Shown here: piece after piece, positions 11,340-20,047 of the stretch | How positions within the stretch are numbered: the first letter of the stretch is position 1 | How the letters are laid out: the number at the start of each line of letters is the position of its first letter | NCBI RefSeq assembly: GCF_006716745.1 | Contig: NZ_VFPP01000001.1 | Location: 4,464,001-4,528,000, forward strand | Direction: 5' to 3' | Source: Saccharothrix saharensis | Lineage (GTDB): Bacteria; Actinomycetota; Actinomycetes; Mycobacteriales; Pseudonocardiaceae | Length of the DNA stretch: 64,000 nucleotides | Made by a program: the position numbers and the translations under genes | Notes under the pieces: generated by a model | What the model was told of the DNA's origin: nothing | Databases searched by the model: none | The model's input: only the letters and a program-made list of their open reading frames with translations

Positions 11340-12125
11340 TCACGCCCGGTTGCGCTCGAACACCAGCCGCAGGCCCAGCAGGGTCAGGTCCGGCACGTGC
11401 GACTGGATGGTGGCCGACTCGGACACCACCAGGGGCGCGAGGCCGCCGGTCGCGATCACCGCCACCGGACCCGGCTCGCTCTGCTGGAGCTCGTCCACGA
11501 TCCGGCGCACCAGCCCGTCGACCTGGCCGACGAACCCGTAGACGATGCCCGACTGGAGGCACTCCACGGTGTTCTTGCCGATCACCGACCGGGGCCGCAC
11601 CAGCTCGACCTTGCGCAGCTGCGCGGCGCGGGCGGCGAGCGCGTCCACGGAGATCTCGATGCCCGGCGCGAGCGCGCCGCCCAGGAATTCGCCCTTGGCC
11701 GAGATCACGTCGAGGTTCGTGGACGTGCCGAAGTCGACCACCACGCACGCCGTGCTGTGCAGGTGGTGCGCGGCCAGCGTGTTGATCACCCGGTCGGAGC
11801 CGACCTCCTTGGGGTTGTCCACCAGCAGCGGCACGCCGGTGCGCACGCCCGGCTCCACCAGCACCTTCGGCACGCCCGCGTAGTACCGCCCGAGCATCAC
11901 GCGCAGCTCCCGCAGCACCGCGGGCACGGTGGACAGCGCCGAGATGCCGGTGATCTTGTCGGCGTACTCGCCGAGCAGGCCGCGCATGGTCAGCGCCAGC
12001 TCGTCGGCGGTCATCCGGGCGTCGGTGCGCATCCGCCAGTCCCGGATCAGCGCGGCGGAGTCCCCCGTGCCGTCGTACAGGCCCAGCACGATGTTGGTGT
12101 TGCCGACGTCGATGGCGAGCAGCAC
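11340..12125 (-). CDS. coaX: Type III pantothenate kinase
   Basis: 261 residues. CoaX phosphorylates pantothenate, the first CoA-specific step, and belongs to the ASKHA fold. The phosphate-1 motif MLLAIDVGNTNIVLGLY is at the N-terminus; DFGTSTNLDVI and PGIEISVDALAARAAQLRKVE contain the Asp and the family loops; VIATGGLAPLV is the adenosine motif. GTG start with GGGGGAG seven bases ahead. It is the last gene of the panG-panC-panD-coaX group, matching Rv3600c. Confidence 0.96.
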   Translation of the reverse strand: MLLAIDVGNTNIVLGLYDGTGDSAALIRDWRMRTDARMTADELALTMRGLLGEYADKITGISALSTVPAVLRELRVMLGRYYAGVPKVLVEPGVRTGVPLLVDNPKEVGSDRVINTLAAHHLHSTACVVVDFGTSTNLDVISAKGEFLGGALAPGIEISVDALAARAAQLRKVELVRPRSVIGKNTVECLQSGIVYGFVGQVDGLVRRIVDELQQSEPGPVAVIATGGLAPLVVSESATIQSHVPDLTLLGLRLVFERNRA

Positions 12126-12143
12126 TGCGGGTCTCCCCCTGTT

Positions 12144-12203
12144 TTCTCGGCCTACTGCTTCTCGGCCTGCTGGTCCTCGGCTTGCTAGTCCTCGGCCTGG
12201 ATC
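12144..12203 (-). repeat. Four 15-base tandem repeats across the panD stop codon
   Basis: Four near-copies of a 15-base unit (TTCTCGGCCTGCTGG-like on the + strand) cover the last codons of panD and the gap to coaX. On the - strand they would encode IQAED, stop-QAED, QQAEK and Q-stop-AEK. The panD stop codon lies inside the third unit, so the C-terminal length has probably changed by repeat gain and point mutation. Confidence 0.75.
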
Positions 12204-12667
12204 AACGCGTCCAGCGCCGCCGCGTCCTCGGTCTCCGCCGCCACCGGCTCCGGCAGCGCGGTGGTGGAGCCGTTCACCAACCCCGAACCCGCCGGCGCGT
12301 GCGCCGGGTCCGCGCCCAGTTCGACCACCTTGTTGTCGGCGTCGACGAAGACCACCTTCGGTTCGTACACCCGCGCCTCGGCGTCGTCCATCTGCCCGTA
12401 GGCGATGAGGATCACCAGGTCGCCCGGCTTGACCAGGTGCGCCGCCGCGCCGTTGATCCCGATCACGCCGGTGCCGCGCGCGCCCGGGATGACGTAGGTC
12501 TCCAGCCGGGCGCCGTTGGTCACGTCCACGATCGCGACCTGCTCGCCCGCCAGCAGGTCCGCGGCCTCCATCAGGTCCTCGTCCACCGTCACCGAGCCGA
12601 CGTAGTGCAGGTCGGCCTGGGTGACGGTGGCCCGGTGGATCTTCGACTTGAGCATGGTGCGGAACAT
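12185..12667 (-). CDS. panD: Aspartate 1-decarboxylase precursor
   Basis: 160 residues. PanD converts L-aspartate to beta-alanine for pantothenate. It self-cleaves at Gly24-Ser25 (LHYVGSVTV), giving the pyruvoyl cofactor; Lys9 ([12 protein letters not shown]) and Tyr58-type residues ([21 protein letters not shown]) are present. The start at 12667 gives the standard [10 protein letters not shown]-terminus; the frame runs seven codons further upstream. The C-terminal tail after about residue 120 is longer than usual, Ala/Glu-rich, and ends in the tandem repeat. It starts 10 bases past panC. Confidence 0.96.
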   Translation of the reverse strand: MFRTMLKSKIHRATVTQADLHYVGSVTVDEDLMEAADLLAGEQVAIVDVTNGARLETYVIPGARGTGVIGINGAAAHLVKPGDLVILIAYGQMDDAEARVYEPKVVFVDADNKVVELGADPAHAPAGSGLVNGSTTALPEPVAAETEDAAALDALIQAED

Positions 12668-12677
12668 GGCGGTCCCC

Positions 12678-13568
12678 TTACTCGTCACCGGTGCCGAGCA
12701 GCACGGCGGTGTTGTCGATCAGTCGGGTGGAGCCGACGCGGGCGGCCACCAGCAGGCGGGCGTCGCCGTTCTCCGGCGCGGGGCCGAGGTCGGGCGCGCG
12801 CAGCTCCAGGTAGTCGAGGTCGACGCCGGGCGCGGCGGCGAGCGTGGTGCGCGCGGCCTCGAGCACGGCGTCCGCGCCCCGGCCGCTGACGTGCGCGCCC
12901 GCCACCAGCGCGGCGGACAACGCGGTCGCGGCGGAGCGCTCCTCGGCGGACAGGTAGCGGTTGCGGGACGACAGCGCCAGGCCGTCGGGTTCCCGCACGG
13001 TCGGCACGCCGACCACGTCCAGGCCGAAGTTCAGGTCCCGCGCCATCCGGTGGATCAGCGTCAGCTGCTGGTAGTCCTTCTCGCCGAACACCGCGTAGGT
13101 CGGCTGCACGATGTTGAACAGCTTGGCGACCACGGACAGCACGCCGGCGAAGTGGCCGGGCCGGGTCCGGCCCTCCAGCTCGTCGCCGAGCGGGCCCGGG
13201 TCCACCGTGACCGTGCTGCCGGGCAGGTACATGTCGTCCGCGGACGGCGCGAACACCAGCCCGACGCGCTCCTCGCGGCAGATGTCCACATCGGACTCGA
13301 AGCTGCGCGGGTAGCGGTCGAAGTCCTCGTTCGGCCCGAACTGGGTCGGGTTCACGAAGATGGAGACGACGACCACGGTGTTCTGCAGGACCTGCGCCTC
13401 GCGGATCAGCTTGCGGTGGCCCTCGTGCAGCGCGCCCATGGTCGGCACCAGCGCGATGTTGCGACCGGCCGCCTTCAACGCCTTGGTGACGCGGCGCAAC
13501 CGGTCGGGGTCGCGGTGCACCGTCACGTCGCCCGGCTGGTAGTCGTCCTTGGTGAGCGGCTTGGTCAT
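12678..13568 (-). CDS. panC: Pantothenate synthetase
   Basis: 296 residues. PanC joins pantoate and beta-alanine using [17 protein letters not shown] holds the HIGH-like motif, [18 protein letters not shown] binds pantoate, FGEKDYQQL and LSSRNRYLS complete the active site. The ATG at 13568 overlaps the stop of the PanG-like gene by four bases (ATGA); longer upstream reading frames are out of register with that gene and were dropped. Operon with panD and coaX. Confidence 0.97.
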   Translation of the reverse strand: MTKPLTKDDYQPGDVTVHRDPDRLRRVTKALKAAGRNIALVPTMGALHEGHRKLIREAQVLQNTVVVVSIFVNPTQFGPNEDFDRYPRSFESDVDICREERVGLVFAPSADDMYLPGSTVTVDPGPLGDELEGRTRPGHFAGVLSVVAKLFNIVQPTYAVFGEKDYQQLTLIHRMARDLNFGLDVVGVPTVREPDGLALSSRNRYLSAEERSAATALSAALVAGAHVSGRGADAVLEAARTTLAAAPGVDLDYLELRAPDLGPAPENGDARLLVAARVGSTRLIDNTAVLLGTGDE

Positions 13569-14455
13569 GCCTGTCCCTCTAGGGTGGTGCGGACTTCGGC
13601 CGCGAGTTCGGGCTTGAGCAGCCCGGCGGCCTCGGCGCGTGCCGCGGTGCGGAGCGCCAGAACGCGGTAGGCGGGGAGCGCGTCGGTTCCCGCCAGCTCT
13701 TCCAGGTGCTTGGCCACGGTGCCGGCGTCGCCGCGCGCGACCGGGCCGGTGAGGGCGCGGTCGCCGTGCCGCAGGGCGTTGTCCAGCGCGGCGGACAGCA
13801 GCGGGCCGAGCATCCGCTCGGCGTCGGCGATGCCCGCGCCGCGCAGCAGGTCCGCGCAGTCGGCGACCAGCGTGATCAGGTGGTTCGCGCCGTGCGCGAG
13901 CGCGGCGTGGTAGAGCGGGCGGGCGGCTTCGGGCACCCGCACCGGTTCGGCGGACATCTCCACCACCAGCGCCTCGCCGACGTGCCGGGCGATGTCGTCG
14001 CCGTCGGCCGCGGTGACGCCGACCGAGCAGGCGTTCATCCGCTGCACGTCCTCGGCCCGGCCGGTGAACGTCATCACGGGGTGCAGCGCCACGCACAGCG
14101 CGCCCAACGCGGCCGCGGGCCGCAGCACCTCGACGCCCTGCGCGCCGCTGGTGTGCACGACGATCTGCCCGGCGCGCAGCGAGCCGGTGGCCACGAGACC
14201 GCGGACCAGGCCGGCCAGCTCGTCGTCGGGCACGGCCAGCAGCACCAGGTCGGCGGAGGCGGCGACGTCCGGCGGCGGCAGCACGGGCACGTCGGGCAGC
14301 AGCTCTTCGGCGCGGCGCAGGGAGTCGCGGGAAACGGCGGAGACGGCGCTCACGACGTGCCCGGCCCGGGCCAGCGCGGCGCCCAGCACCGAACCCACCC
14401 GGCCGGCCGAGATCACTCCCACGGCCAACCGCGCGGGGCGGGGGGTCGCGTCCAT
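13565..14455 (-). CDS. Rossmann-like/DUF2520 protein, candidate ketopantoate reductase (PanG-like)
   Basis: 296 residues. The N-terminal NAD(P)-binding fold (residues 11-130) begins LAVGVISAGRVGSVLGAALARAG, a GxGxxG-type turn, with LVLLAVPDDEL later. The DUF2520 domain follows (HPVMTFTGRAEDV; YHAALAHGANHLITLVADCADLLRGAGI). It is the orthologue by position of Rv3603c. Proteins of this general architecture include PanG, an alternative ketopantoate reductase; the four-base overlap with panC makes a role in pantoate formation likely but it is inferred. The ATG at 14455 has AAGGAG eight bases ahead; the upstream extension is not conserved in style. Confidence 0.8.
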   Translation of the reverse strand: MDATPRPARLAVGVISAGRVGSVLGAALARAGHVVSAVSAVSRDSLRRAEELLPDVPVLPPPDVAASADLVLLAVPDDELAGLVRGLVATGSLRAGQIVVHTSGAQGVEVLRPAAALGALCVALHPVMTFTGRAEDVQRMNACSVGVTAADGDDIARHVGEALVVEMSAEPVRVPEAARPLYHAALAHGANHLITLVADCADLLRGAGIADAERMLGPLLSAALDNALRHGDRALTGPVARGDAGTVAKHLEELAGTDALPAYRVLALRTAARAEAAGLLKPELAAEVRTTLEGQA

Positions 14456-14546
14456 GCGACGTACTCCTTCAAGGCGGCGTTCCAGTCCCGATGCTCGGGT
14501 ACCGGACGACGGCCGCGAGCGTAATCCGGTGCGGTGCGGCGAGCCG

Positions 14547-15719
14547 TCAACTGCGACGAACGCCACCCGCGGCCTTCAGCGCGCCCGGCGCGTCCACGGC
14601 GGCTTGACGTGCGGCGACGAGCGCGGCGAGCAGCTTGGCGTGACGTTCCTCCGCGTCGTGGCCCGCCGTGCCGTTGGCCATGCGGTGCCGCAGGAACGCC
14701 AGTTCGGTGGCCGCGACCTGGTAGCCCGCCACGGCCTTGGCCGCCTGGTCGCCGACCTTGCGCTTGACCGTGCGCCGCCACCGGCTGCGGCCCTGGAGGC
14801 TGGCCAGCAGGGTGACCTCGCTGGAGGCGATCCACTTGTTGGCGGCCATGGCGGGCAGCTGGCCCGCGACGATCCGCTGCTCGCGGCGGCGCTGCCAGAC
14901 GACCATGAGCACCATGCCGGCGAAGATCGGCACCATGATCAGGAAGTACAGGTTGATGAACGTGGAGCCGGTGCCGACCGTGGTGGAGAAGTTCCACAGC
15001 GAGTGCAGGCCCGCCGCGCCGAGGTAGCCCAGGACGGGCGCGACGACCCGCACCCGGCGGCTCGCGGTCATGGCCGCGACGCCGATCCCGATGCCGGTCA
15101 TCGACGTGAACAGCGGGTGCGCGAACGGCGAGAGCACGCCGCGCAGGATGAACAGCGCGATCACGCCGCTGCCCAGGTCGCCGAACCCGCTGTCGGAGAA
15201 GACGCGGGCGAAGTACCAGATGTTCTCGGTGAACGCGAAACCCGCGGCCGTCACGCCCGCGTAGACCACGCCGTCCACCACGCCGTCGAACTCCTGCCGC
15301 CGGCGCAGGAACAGCGCCACGATGAACGCCGCCTTCGCGGCCTCCTCGGTGATCGGCGCGCCGACCACGGCGGCGAACGTGCTGCCGTCGCCGTCGTTGA
15401 TGAGCTGGCCGAGCACGTGCGCGGTCTGGTTGAACACCAAAGAGGTGATCGTCGCGCCGCACGCGCCCCAGAAGAACGCCAGCAGCAGGATCTTCGCCGG
15501 CTCCGGCTCCCAGCGGTCGATCCACAGGTAGGCGCCGATCACCGCGAGGACGGGCAGCAGCGCGGCCACCGCGCCGACCAGGATCGGCAGCAGGCCGGTC
15601 TGCGACGTGCCGAGGCCGAACAGGACCAGTCCGGACACGCCCAGCGCGACCAGGCCCAGGACCGGGAGCAGGACGGTCCAGCGTTGCCGGTCGACGCGCG
15701 TGCGGGCGGGAGTGGTCAC
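14547..15719 (-). CDS. PrsW family intramembrane metalloprotease
   Basis: 390 residues with about eight hydrophobic segments up to residue 280, then a soluble, basic C-terminal tail of about 110 residues. The PrsW signatures are all present: VGAPITEEAAKAAF (EE motif), FAFTENIWYF, FAHPLFTSMTG (His) and GLHSLWNFS (His). PrsW-class proteases cut membrane anti-sigma factors in Bacillus; the target here is unknown. The GTG at 15719 (VTTPARTRVD) is chosen because the hydrophobic core follows at once. It is divergent from the methyltransferase gene across 30 bases. Confidence 0.88.
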   Translation of the reverse strand: MTTPARTRVDRQRWTVLLPVLGLVALGVSGLVLFGLGTSQTGLLPILVGAVAALLPVLAVIGAYLWIDRWEPEPAKILLLAFFWGACGATITSLVFNQTAHVLGQLINDGDGSTFAAVVGAPITEEAAKAAFIVALFLRRRQEFDGVVDGVVYAGVTAAGFAFTENIWYFARVFSDSGFGDLGSGVIALFILRGVLSPFAHPLFTSMTGIGIGVAAMTASRRVRVVAPVLGYLGAAGLHSLWNFSTTVGTGSTFINLYFLIMVPIFAGMVLMVVWQRRREQRIVAGQLPAMAANKWIASSEVTLLASLQGRSRWRRTVKRKVGDQAAKAVAGYQVAATELAFLRHRMANGTAGHDAEERHAKLLAALVAARQAAVDAPGALKAAGGVRRS

Positions 15720-15749
15720 GGTGGGAAACCTTAAAGGGACACTTGACCG

Positions 15750-16667
15750 ATGGTGGACTCGGAAGCCCTGTGGCGGGAGGCGCTGTACGGGCCGTCGGGG
15801 TTCTTCGCGCGTGGCGAGGTCCCGGCGGACCACTTCCGCACCGCGCCGCTGGTGGGTCCTGAGCTGGCCGAAGCCCTGCTCGTGCTGCTCGATCGGGTGG
15901 ACTTGGCGCTGGGTCGGCCGGCGCGGCTGGACTTCGTCGACGTGGGTGCCGGCGGCGGTGAGCTGGCGGGCGCGGTGCGGTCGCTGGCCTCGGGGTCGCT
16001 GGGCGCGCGGCTGGTGGTGACGGCGGTGGACGTCGGGCCGGCGCGGTCGGTGCCGGGGGTGCGGTGGCGGTCGGACCTGCCGTCGTCGGTGCACGGGCTG
16101 CTGGTCGGGCACGAGTGGCTGGACGCGGTGCCGTGCCCGGTGGTGACGGGGCCGTGCGCACACCCCTGGCTGGACCGGTGGTGGCCGGTGCGCGAGGGGG
16201 AACGGGCGGAGATCGGCGAGCCGCGGGACTCGGCGTGGGCGGGCGCCGTGTCACGGGTGGCGCGCGGGGCGGCGCTGGCGGTGGACTACGGGCACCTGCG
16301 AGACGACCGGGTGGCGGGTCGGTACGCGCGCGGGACGTTCGCCGCGTACCGGGGCGGGCGGCGGGTGGAGCCGGTGTTCGACGGCACGTGCGACCTGACG
16401 GCGCACGTGGCGCTGGACGCGTGCGCCGAGGCCGCCGGTGGCGAGTGGGTGCTGGTCTCGCAACGGGACGCGCTGGCCGCGCTGGGCTTGAGCGGCGAGG
16501 TGCCGCGGACGGGCGACGGGTCGGCGTGGTTGGCGGCGGCGGAGCGGGCGTCCCGCGTGGCCGAGCTGCGGGCCGAAGGCGGCCTGGGGTCGTTCGGGTG
16601 GCTGCTGCACGGCGTCGGCGTGCCCGTGCCGGCCTTGCTCCCGCCCCTGCCCCCGTGGCGACCTTGA
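15750..16667 (+). CDS. MidA/NDUFAF7-type (DUF185) SAM-dependent methyltransferase
   Basis: 305 residues. FFARGEVPADHFRTAPLVGPELAEAL is the family N-terminus; DFVDVGAGGGELAGAV is the SAM-binding glycine loop; VGHEWLDAVPC is the NE(L/W)xDA-type motif; ALAVDYGH...GTFAAYRGG corresponds to the DYG..GT..CY block. The eukaryotic member, NDUFAF7, methylates an arginine of NDUFS2, the mitochondrial counterpart of NuoD. A NuoD paralogue lies two genes downstream on the same strand, which makes it the obvious candidate substrate (inference). Confidence 0.85.
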   Translation: MVDSEALWREALYGPSGFFARGEVPADHFRTAPLVGPELAEALLVLLDRVDLALGRPARLDFVDVGAGGGELAGAVRSLASGSLGARLVVTAVDVGPARSVPGVRWRSDLPSSVHGLLVGHEWLDAVPCPVVTGPCAHPWLDRWWPVREGERAEIGEPRDSAWAGAVSRVARGAALAVDYGHLRDDRVAGRYARGTFAAYRGGRRVEPVFDGTCDLTAHVALDACAEAAGGEWVLVSQRDALAALGLSGEVPRTGDGSAWLAAAERASRVAELRAEGGLGSFGWLLHGVGVPVPALLPPLPPWRP

Positions 16668-16718
16668 CGGCCGGGAACCGCCGGCACGGCCGACCCGGTC
16701 CCGGGGAGAGTCGGGGGC

Positions 16719-17165
16719 ATGAGGATCCACGCGCTGCCGAACGACGTGCTGGACCGGGCGCGCGCGCTCGCCGGCACCGACGAGCACCACGAGCTGCACG
16801 ACGAGTCGCCCGGCGCGCCACTGCGCTGCTGCCTGCGCAAGGCCGGGCCCGGTGAGCCGGTGATCCTGTTCCGCCACACGCCCGCCGCGGGCCGGGGGCC
16901 GTACGAGGAGCTGGGACCGGTGTTCGCGCACACCGAGCCGTGCGACGGGCCGGCGACCGCCGCGGAGTTCCCGGAGGCGTTCCGCCACGCACCGCGGACC
17001 CTGCGCGCCTACACCGCCGCGGGCCGCATCCACGGGGGCGAGGTCGCCGAGCCGGACGTCCTCGCCGACCGCGTCACCGCGCTGCTCGACGACCCGGCCG
17101 TCGCCGAGGTCCAGGTCCGCAGCGCCTCCCACGGCTGCTTCCTGTTCGCGATCACCCGCGACTAG
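16719..17165 (+). CDS. DUF1203 family protein
   Basis: 148 residues. The pattern RCCLRKAGPGEPVILFRHTP, GPYEELGPVFAHTEPC and FRHAPRTLRAYTAAGRIHGGEV fits DUF1203, a small cytoplasmic family without known activity; several Cys and His residues could bind metal. ATG 16719 has GGGGAGAG about ten bases ahead. It stands 51 bases after the methyltransferase and 36 bases before the NuoD paralogue, so the three are probably cotranscribed. Confidence 0.75.
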   Translation: MRIHALPNDVLDRARALAGTDEHHELHDESPGAPLRCCLRKAGPGEPVILFRHTPAAGRGPYEELGPVFAHTEPCDGPATAAEFPEAFRHAPRTLRAYTAAGRIHGGEVAEPDVLADRVTALLDDPAVAEVQVRSASHGCFLFAITRD

Positions 17166-17201
17166 CCCTGGACCGGCGACCGCGGCACGTGCCGTGCGAC
17201 G

Positions 17202-18275
17202 ATGGCCGGCGTGGAGATCACCGTGGGCGTGGGCGCCGGCGCCCGCCACCTGGGCGTGGACCGGGTGGTCGACCTCGGCCCCCTGCACCCGTCGGCGCAC
17301 GGCGCGTACCGGCTGCGGCTCACCGTCCGCGACGACGAGGTCATCACCGCGGCGTCCCCGCTGGTCGGGCACCTGCACCGGGGCGCGGAGAAGCTGTTCG
17401 AGGTCCGCGACTACCGGCAGGTGCTCACCCTGGCCAACCGGCACGACTGGCTGGCCGCCTTCTGCAACGAGCTGGCCGTCGCGCTCGCCGTGGAGCGCAT
17501 GACCGGCATGGACGTCCCGCCCCGCGCCCAGGTGCTGCGGGTGCTGCTGTGCGAGCTGAACCGGATCATGGCGCACCTCGTGTTCCTCGCGCCGCTGACC
17601 GGCACGCGCGACCGGGACGCCGTGCAGGCCGTGCTGGAGGAGGCGTCGGGGGGCCGGATCCACTTCATGGCCAACCGGATCGGCGGCCTGCGCGAGGACG
17701 TGCCGGCGGGGTGGACCGACCGGGTGCGCGAAGTGCTGTCCGCGGTGGACCCCGGTGAGGTACCGACGGGCCTGGCGGGTCTCGGGGTGCTCGACCGCGA
17801 CGCCGCGCTCGCGTTCGGCGTCACCGGTCCGATCGGGCGGGCGTCCGGAGTGGACTTCGACCTGCGCCGCGACGACCCGCTGCCCGGCTACCGGAACCTC
17901 GACGTGCGCCCGGTGGTCCGCGCCGAGGGCGACGCGCTGGCCCGCGTCCGGTGCCTCGTGGACGAGGTGCGCCTGTCCGTGGCGCTGGCGAACCGGTGCC
18001 TGGACGACCTGCCGACCGGCCCGGTCAACCTGCGGCTGCCCAAGGCGGTCAAGGCGCCCGAGGGCTCGGTCTACACGTGGGTCGAGGCGCCGCTGGGCAC
18101 GTCCGGCGTGCACCTCGCGTCACGCGGCGAGAAGACGCCGTGGCGGTTGAAGCTGCGCACCCCGTCGTTCAACAACGTCCAGGCGCTGTCCGCGTTGCTG
18201 CCCGGCACGAAGGTGGCCGACCTGCCCGCGGTGCTCGGGTCGTTCGCCGTGGTCGTCGGCGACATCGACAAGTGA
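17202..18275 (+). CDS. Orphan NuoD-like (complex I 49 kDa) subunit
   Basis: 357 residues, shorter than usual NuoD (about 400-440). It keeps LGPLHPSAHGAYRLRL (the HPSxHG quinone-site motif), GHLHRGAEKLFEVRDYRQ, AVERMTGMDVPPRAQVLRVLLCELNRI, RIHFMANRIGG, and the C-terminal EAPLGTSGVHLASRG...VVVGDIDK. No other nuo gene is nearby, so it is a stand-alone paralogue of the NuoD/[NiFe]-hydrogenase large-subunit superfamily. It could replace the canonical subunit, serve another redox complex, or be a target of the MidA-type methyltransferase upstream. Function is not proven. Confidence 0.85.
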   Translation: MAGVEITVGVGAGARHLGVDRVVDLGPLHPSAHGAYRLRLTVRDDEVITAASPLVGHLHRGAEKLFEVRDYRQVLTLANRHDWLAAFCNELAVALAVERMTGMDVPPRAQVLRVLLCELNRIMAHLVFLAPLTGTRDRDAVQAVLEEASGGRIHFMANRIGGLREDVPAGWTDRVREVLSAVDPGEVPTGLAGLGVLDRDAALAFGVTGPIGRASGVDFDLRRDDPLPGYRNLDVRPVVRAEGDALARVRCLVDEVRLSVALANRCLDDLPTGPVNLRLPKAVKAPEGSVYTWVEAPLGTSGVHLASRGEKTPWRLKLRTPSFNNVQALSALLPGTKVADLPAVLGSFAVVVGDIDK

Positions 18276-18278
18276 GGC

Positions 18279-19997
18279 TCAGTCCTCGCGGCGACGGCGG
18301 CGGCGCGGCGAGTCCCCTCCGCCGAACGCGGCCAGCAGCTCGCTGACCGACTTGCCGTCCGCGTGGGCGCCCGCGGGCTCGACCGGCTCCGGCGCGCTGC
18401 GCCTGCCGGCCGGCTTCGGCGCGTCCTCCCACGAGTCCCAGCGCTCTTCGGCCCGACGACGACCACCCGGGTCGGCCGCGGGCTCGGCGGCCCGGCGCCG
18501 GCCCTCGGGCGTCACGGCGGCCGACACCGACTCCGCCGCGCGCCCGCCGAGCGACTCGGGCTCGGCCGCGCGGCGGCGGCGTGCCTCGTCGTCGACCGAC
18601 GCCCGCCGCGCGGGTTCGGCCACCGGCACGTGCTCGGCGGCCGGTTCGGGACGGCCGACCGGCCGGTGCTCACCGGTGAGGTCGGCTCGCGGCCGGCGCG
18701 CCTCCGCCGGGCGGTGCTCGCCCGTCAGCTCGGCCCGCGCCGCCGGTCGGCCACCCGGCTGGGGCTCACCCGTCGGCTGCGCGGCGGGACGGCGCTCACC
18801 GGCCGGGTGCTCACCGGCCGCGTCCGGCCGCGCCCCGGGTCGGCGGACCGGCTCGCCGACCGGTCGGTGCTCACCCGTCAGGTCCGCCCGCCGGCCACCC
18901 GGCTGGTGCTCGGCGGCCGGCTGCGCGGTGGGTCGACGACCGGGGTCGACCGGTCGGTGCTCGCCGGTCAGCTCGGCCCGCGCCGTCGACGGTCGGCGCA
19001 CGTCGGCGGCCGCGGGGCGCTGGTCGCCGGTCGCTCCGGCCCGCTGCTCGCCCGTCCGCCGCACCGGGGCGTCCGCCACCGCGTCCCGGCTGATCATCTC
19101 GGTCCGCTCGGCCACCCGGCTGCGCCGCTGCACGGTGTGCTCGGTCTTCGACGGCTCGGCCGGCCGGCCGGCCGCGGGCGGCGACAACCGCGCCGCCACG
19201 TCCCGGCCCACCCGCTCGGTCGGCTCCGCCTTCGCCGCCGCCTCCCGCCGCACGACCACCGGCGGCGCGGGTCGGGGCTGGGCCGCCGCACGGGCCGGCT
19301 CACGGCGCGCGGGCTGGGCCTGCTCGCGCCGCGCGGGCTCGGGCCGCGTCGGTTCGGGTCGCCGAACCTGGTCCTTGCGGCCGGTGTCCACACCGACGCG
19401 CTCGATCAGCTCGGTCCGGTCCGCCTGCGGCTTCTCCGGGGCCTTCTTCGTCACCGGCACGGCGGGCCCGGCGTTGATGATCCGCTTGTCACCCACCGCC
19501 ATCAGCCGCGACTGGTCCGACAGCGCGCGCATCCGGGTCGACTCGGCGCGCAGCGCCACCCGCTCGACCAGCACCTCGCCGCCGAGCAGGGCCTCCAGGT
19601 TCTCCCGCAGGGCGCGCAGCTCGCCGCGCAGCGCCTCCAGGTCGTCCTTGGCCTCCTCCTGCACGCGCTTGCGGGTCTCGGCCTCGACCTCCAGCTCGTA
19701 CTCGCGCCGTGCCGCGATCTCGCGTTCCAGCTCGAGCTCGTAGACCGACTGCAGGTCGGCCACCTCGTCCTCGCGGTCGGCCACCTGCCTGCGGTAGCGG
19801 GCCGCGAGGAACGCTCCGGTCAGCGCCGCCCACAGCGCGGCGACCACGGCCAACCGCAGCCAGCGGGCGTTGTCGCTCAGCACCAGCACCGCCGCGGCAC
19901 CCAGGGCGAGCGCCAGTGCCGCTACCAGCAGTAGTCGCCCGAAGCCACGACCGTGATCCTGCTGCTCGTCATCTGCCGACGCGCCTCGCCCGGTCAT
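18279..19997 (-). CDS. DUF6779-type membrane protein with long disordered tail (Rv3604c-like)
   Basis: 572 residues. Two membrane helices (about 20-40 and 46-66) are followed by a charged coiled coil (71-140; DREDEVADLQSVYELELERE) and a conserved block RMRALSDQSRLMAVGDKRI. The rest is Arg/Pro/Ala-rich and low complexity, with four copies of [DE]LTGEHRP between residues 342 and 450 and weaker ones around them. It ends in a hydrophobic motif SVSELLAAFGGGDSP and an Arg cluster. Its position two genes below the folate genes matches Rv3604c. The repeats carry Thr and could be phosphorylated or bind an FHA partner; this is inference. Confidence 0.75.
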   Translation of the reverse strand: MTGRGASADDEQQDHGRGFGRLLLVAALALALGAAAVLVLSDNARWLRLAVVAALWAALTGAFLAARYRRQVADREDEVADLQSVYELELEREIAARREYELEVEAETRKRVQEEAKDDLEALRGELRALRENLEALLGGEVLVERVALRAESTRMRALSDQSRLMAVGDKRIINAGPAVPVTKKAPEKPQADRTELIERVGVDTGRKDQVRRPEPTRPEPARREQAQPARREPARAAAQPRPAPPVVVRREAAAKAEPTERVGRDVAARLSPPAAGRPAEPSKTEHTVQRRSRVAERTEMISRDAVADAPVRRTGEQRAGATGDQRPAAADVRRPSTARAELTGEHRPVDPGRRPTAQPAAEHQPGGRRADLTGEHRPVGEPVRRPGARPDAAGEHPAGERRPAAQPTGEPQPGGRPAARAELTGEHRPAEARRPRADLTGEHRPVGRPEPAAEHVPVAEPARRASVDDEARRRRAAEPESLGGRAAESVSAAVTPEGRRRAAEPAADPGGRRRAEERWDSWEDAPKPAGRRSAPEPVEPAGAHADGKSVSELLAAFGGGDSPRRRRRRED

Positions 19998-20047
19998 GGC
20001 GTCTACCGTACCGGTCAGTTACCCGATTGAGACCTCCGCGTCCGCAT

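Noticed and set aside
14413..16992. 859-codon frame on the - strand
   Set aside because: Arg/Pro/Ala-rich shadow of the PrsW-like, methyltransferase and neighbouring genes; no motifs.
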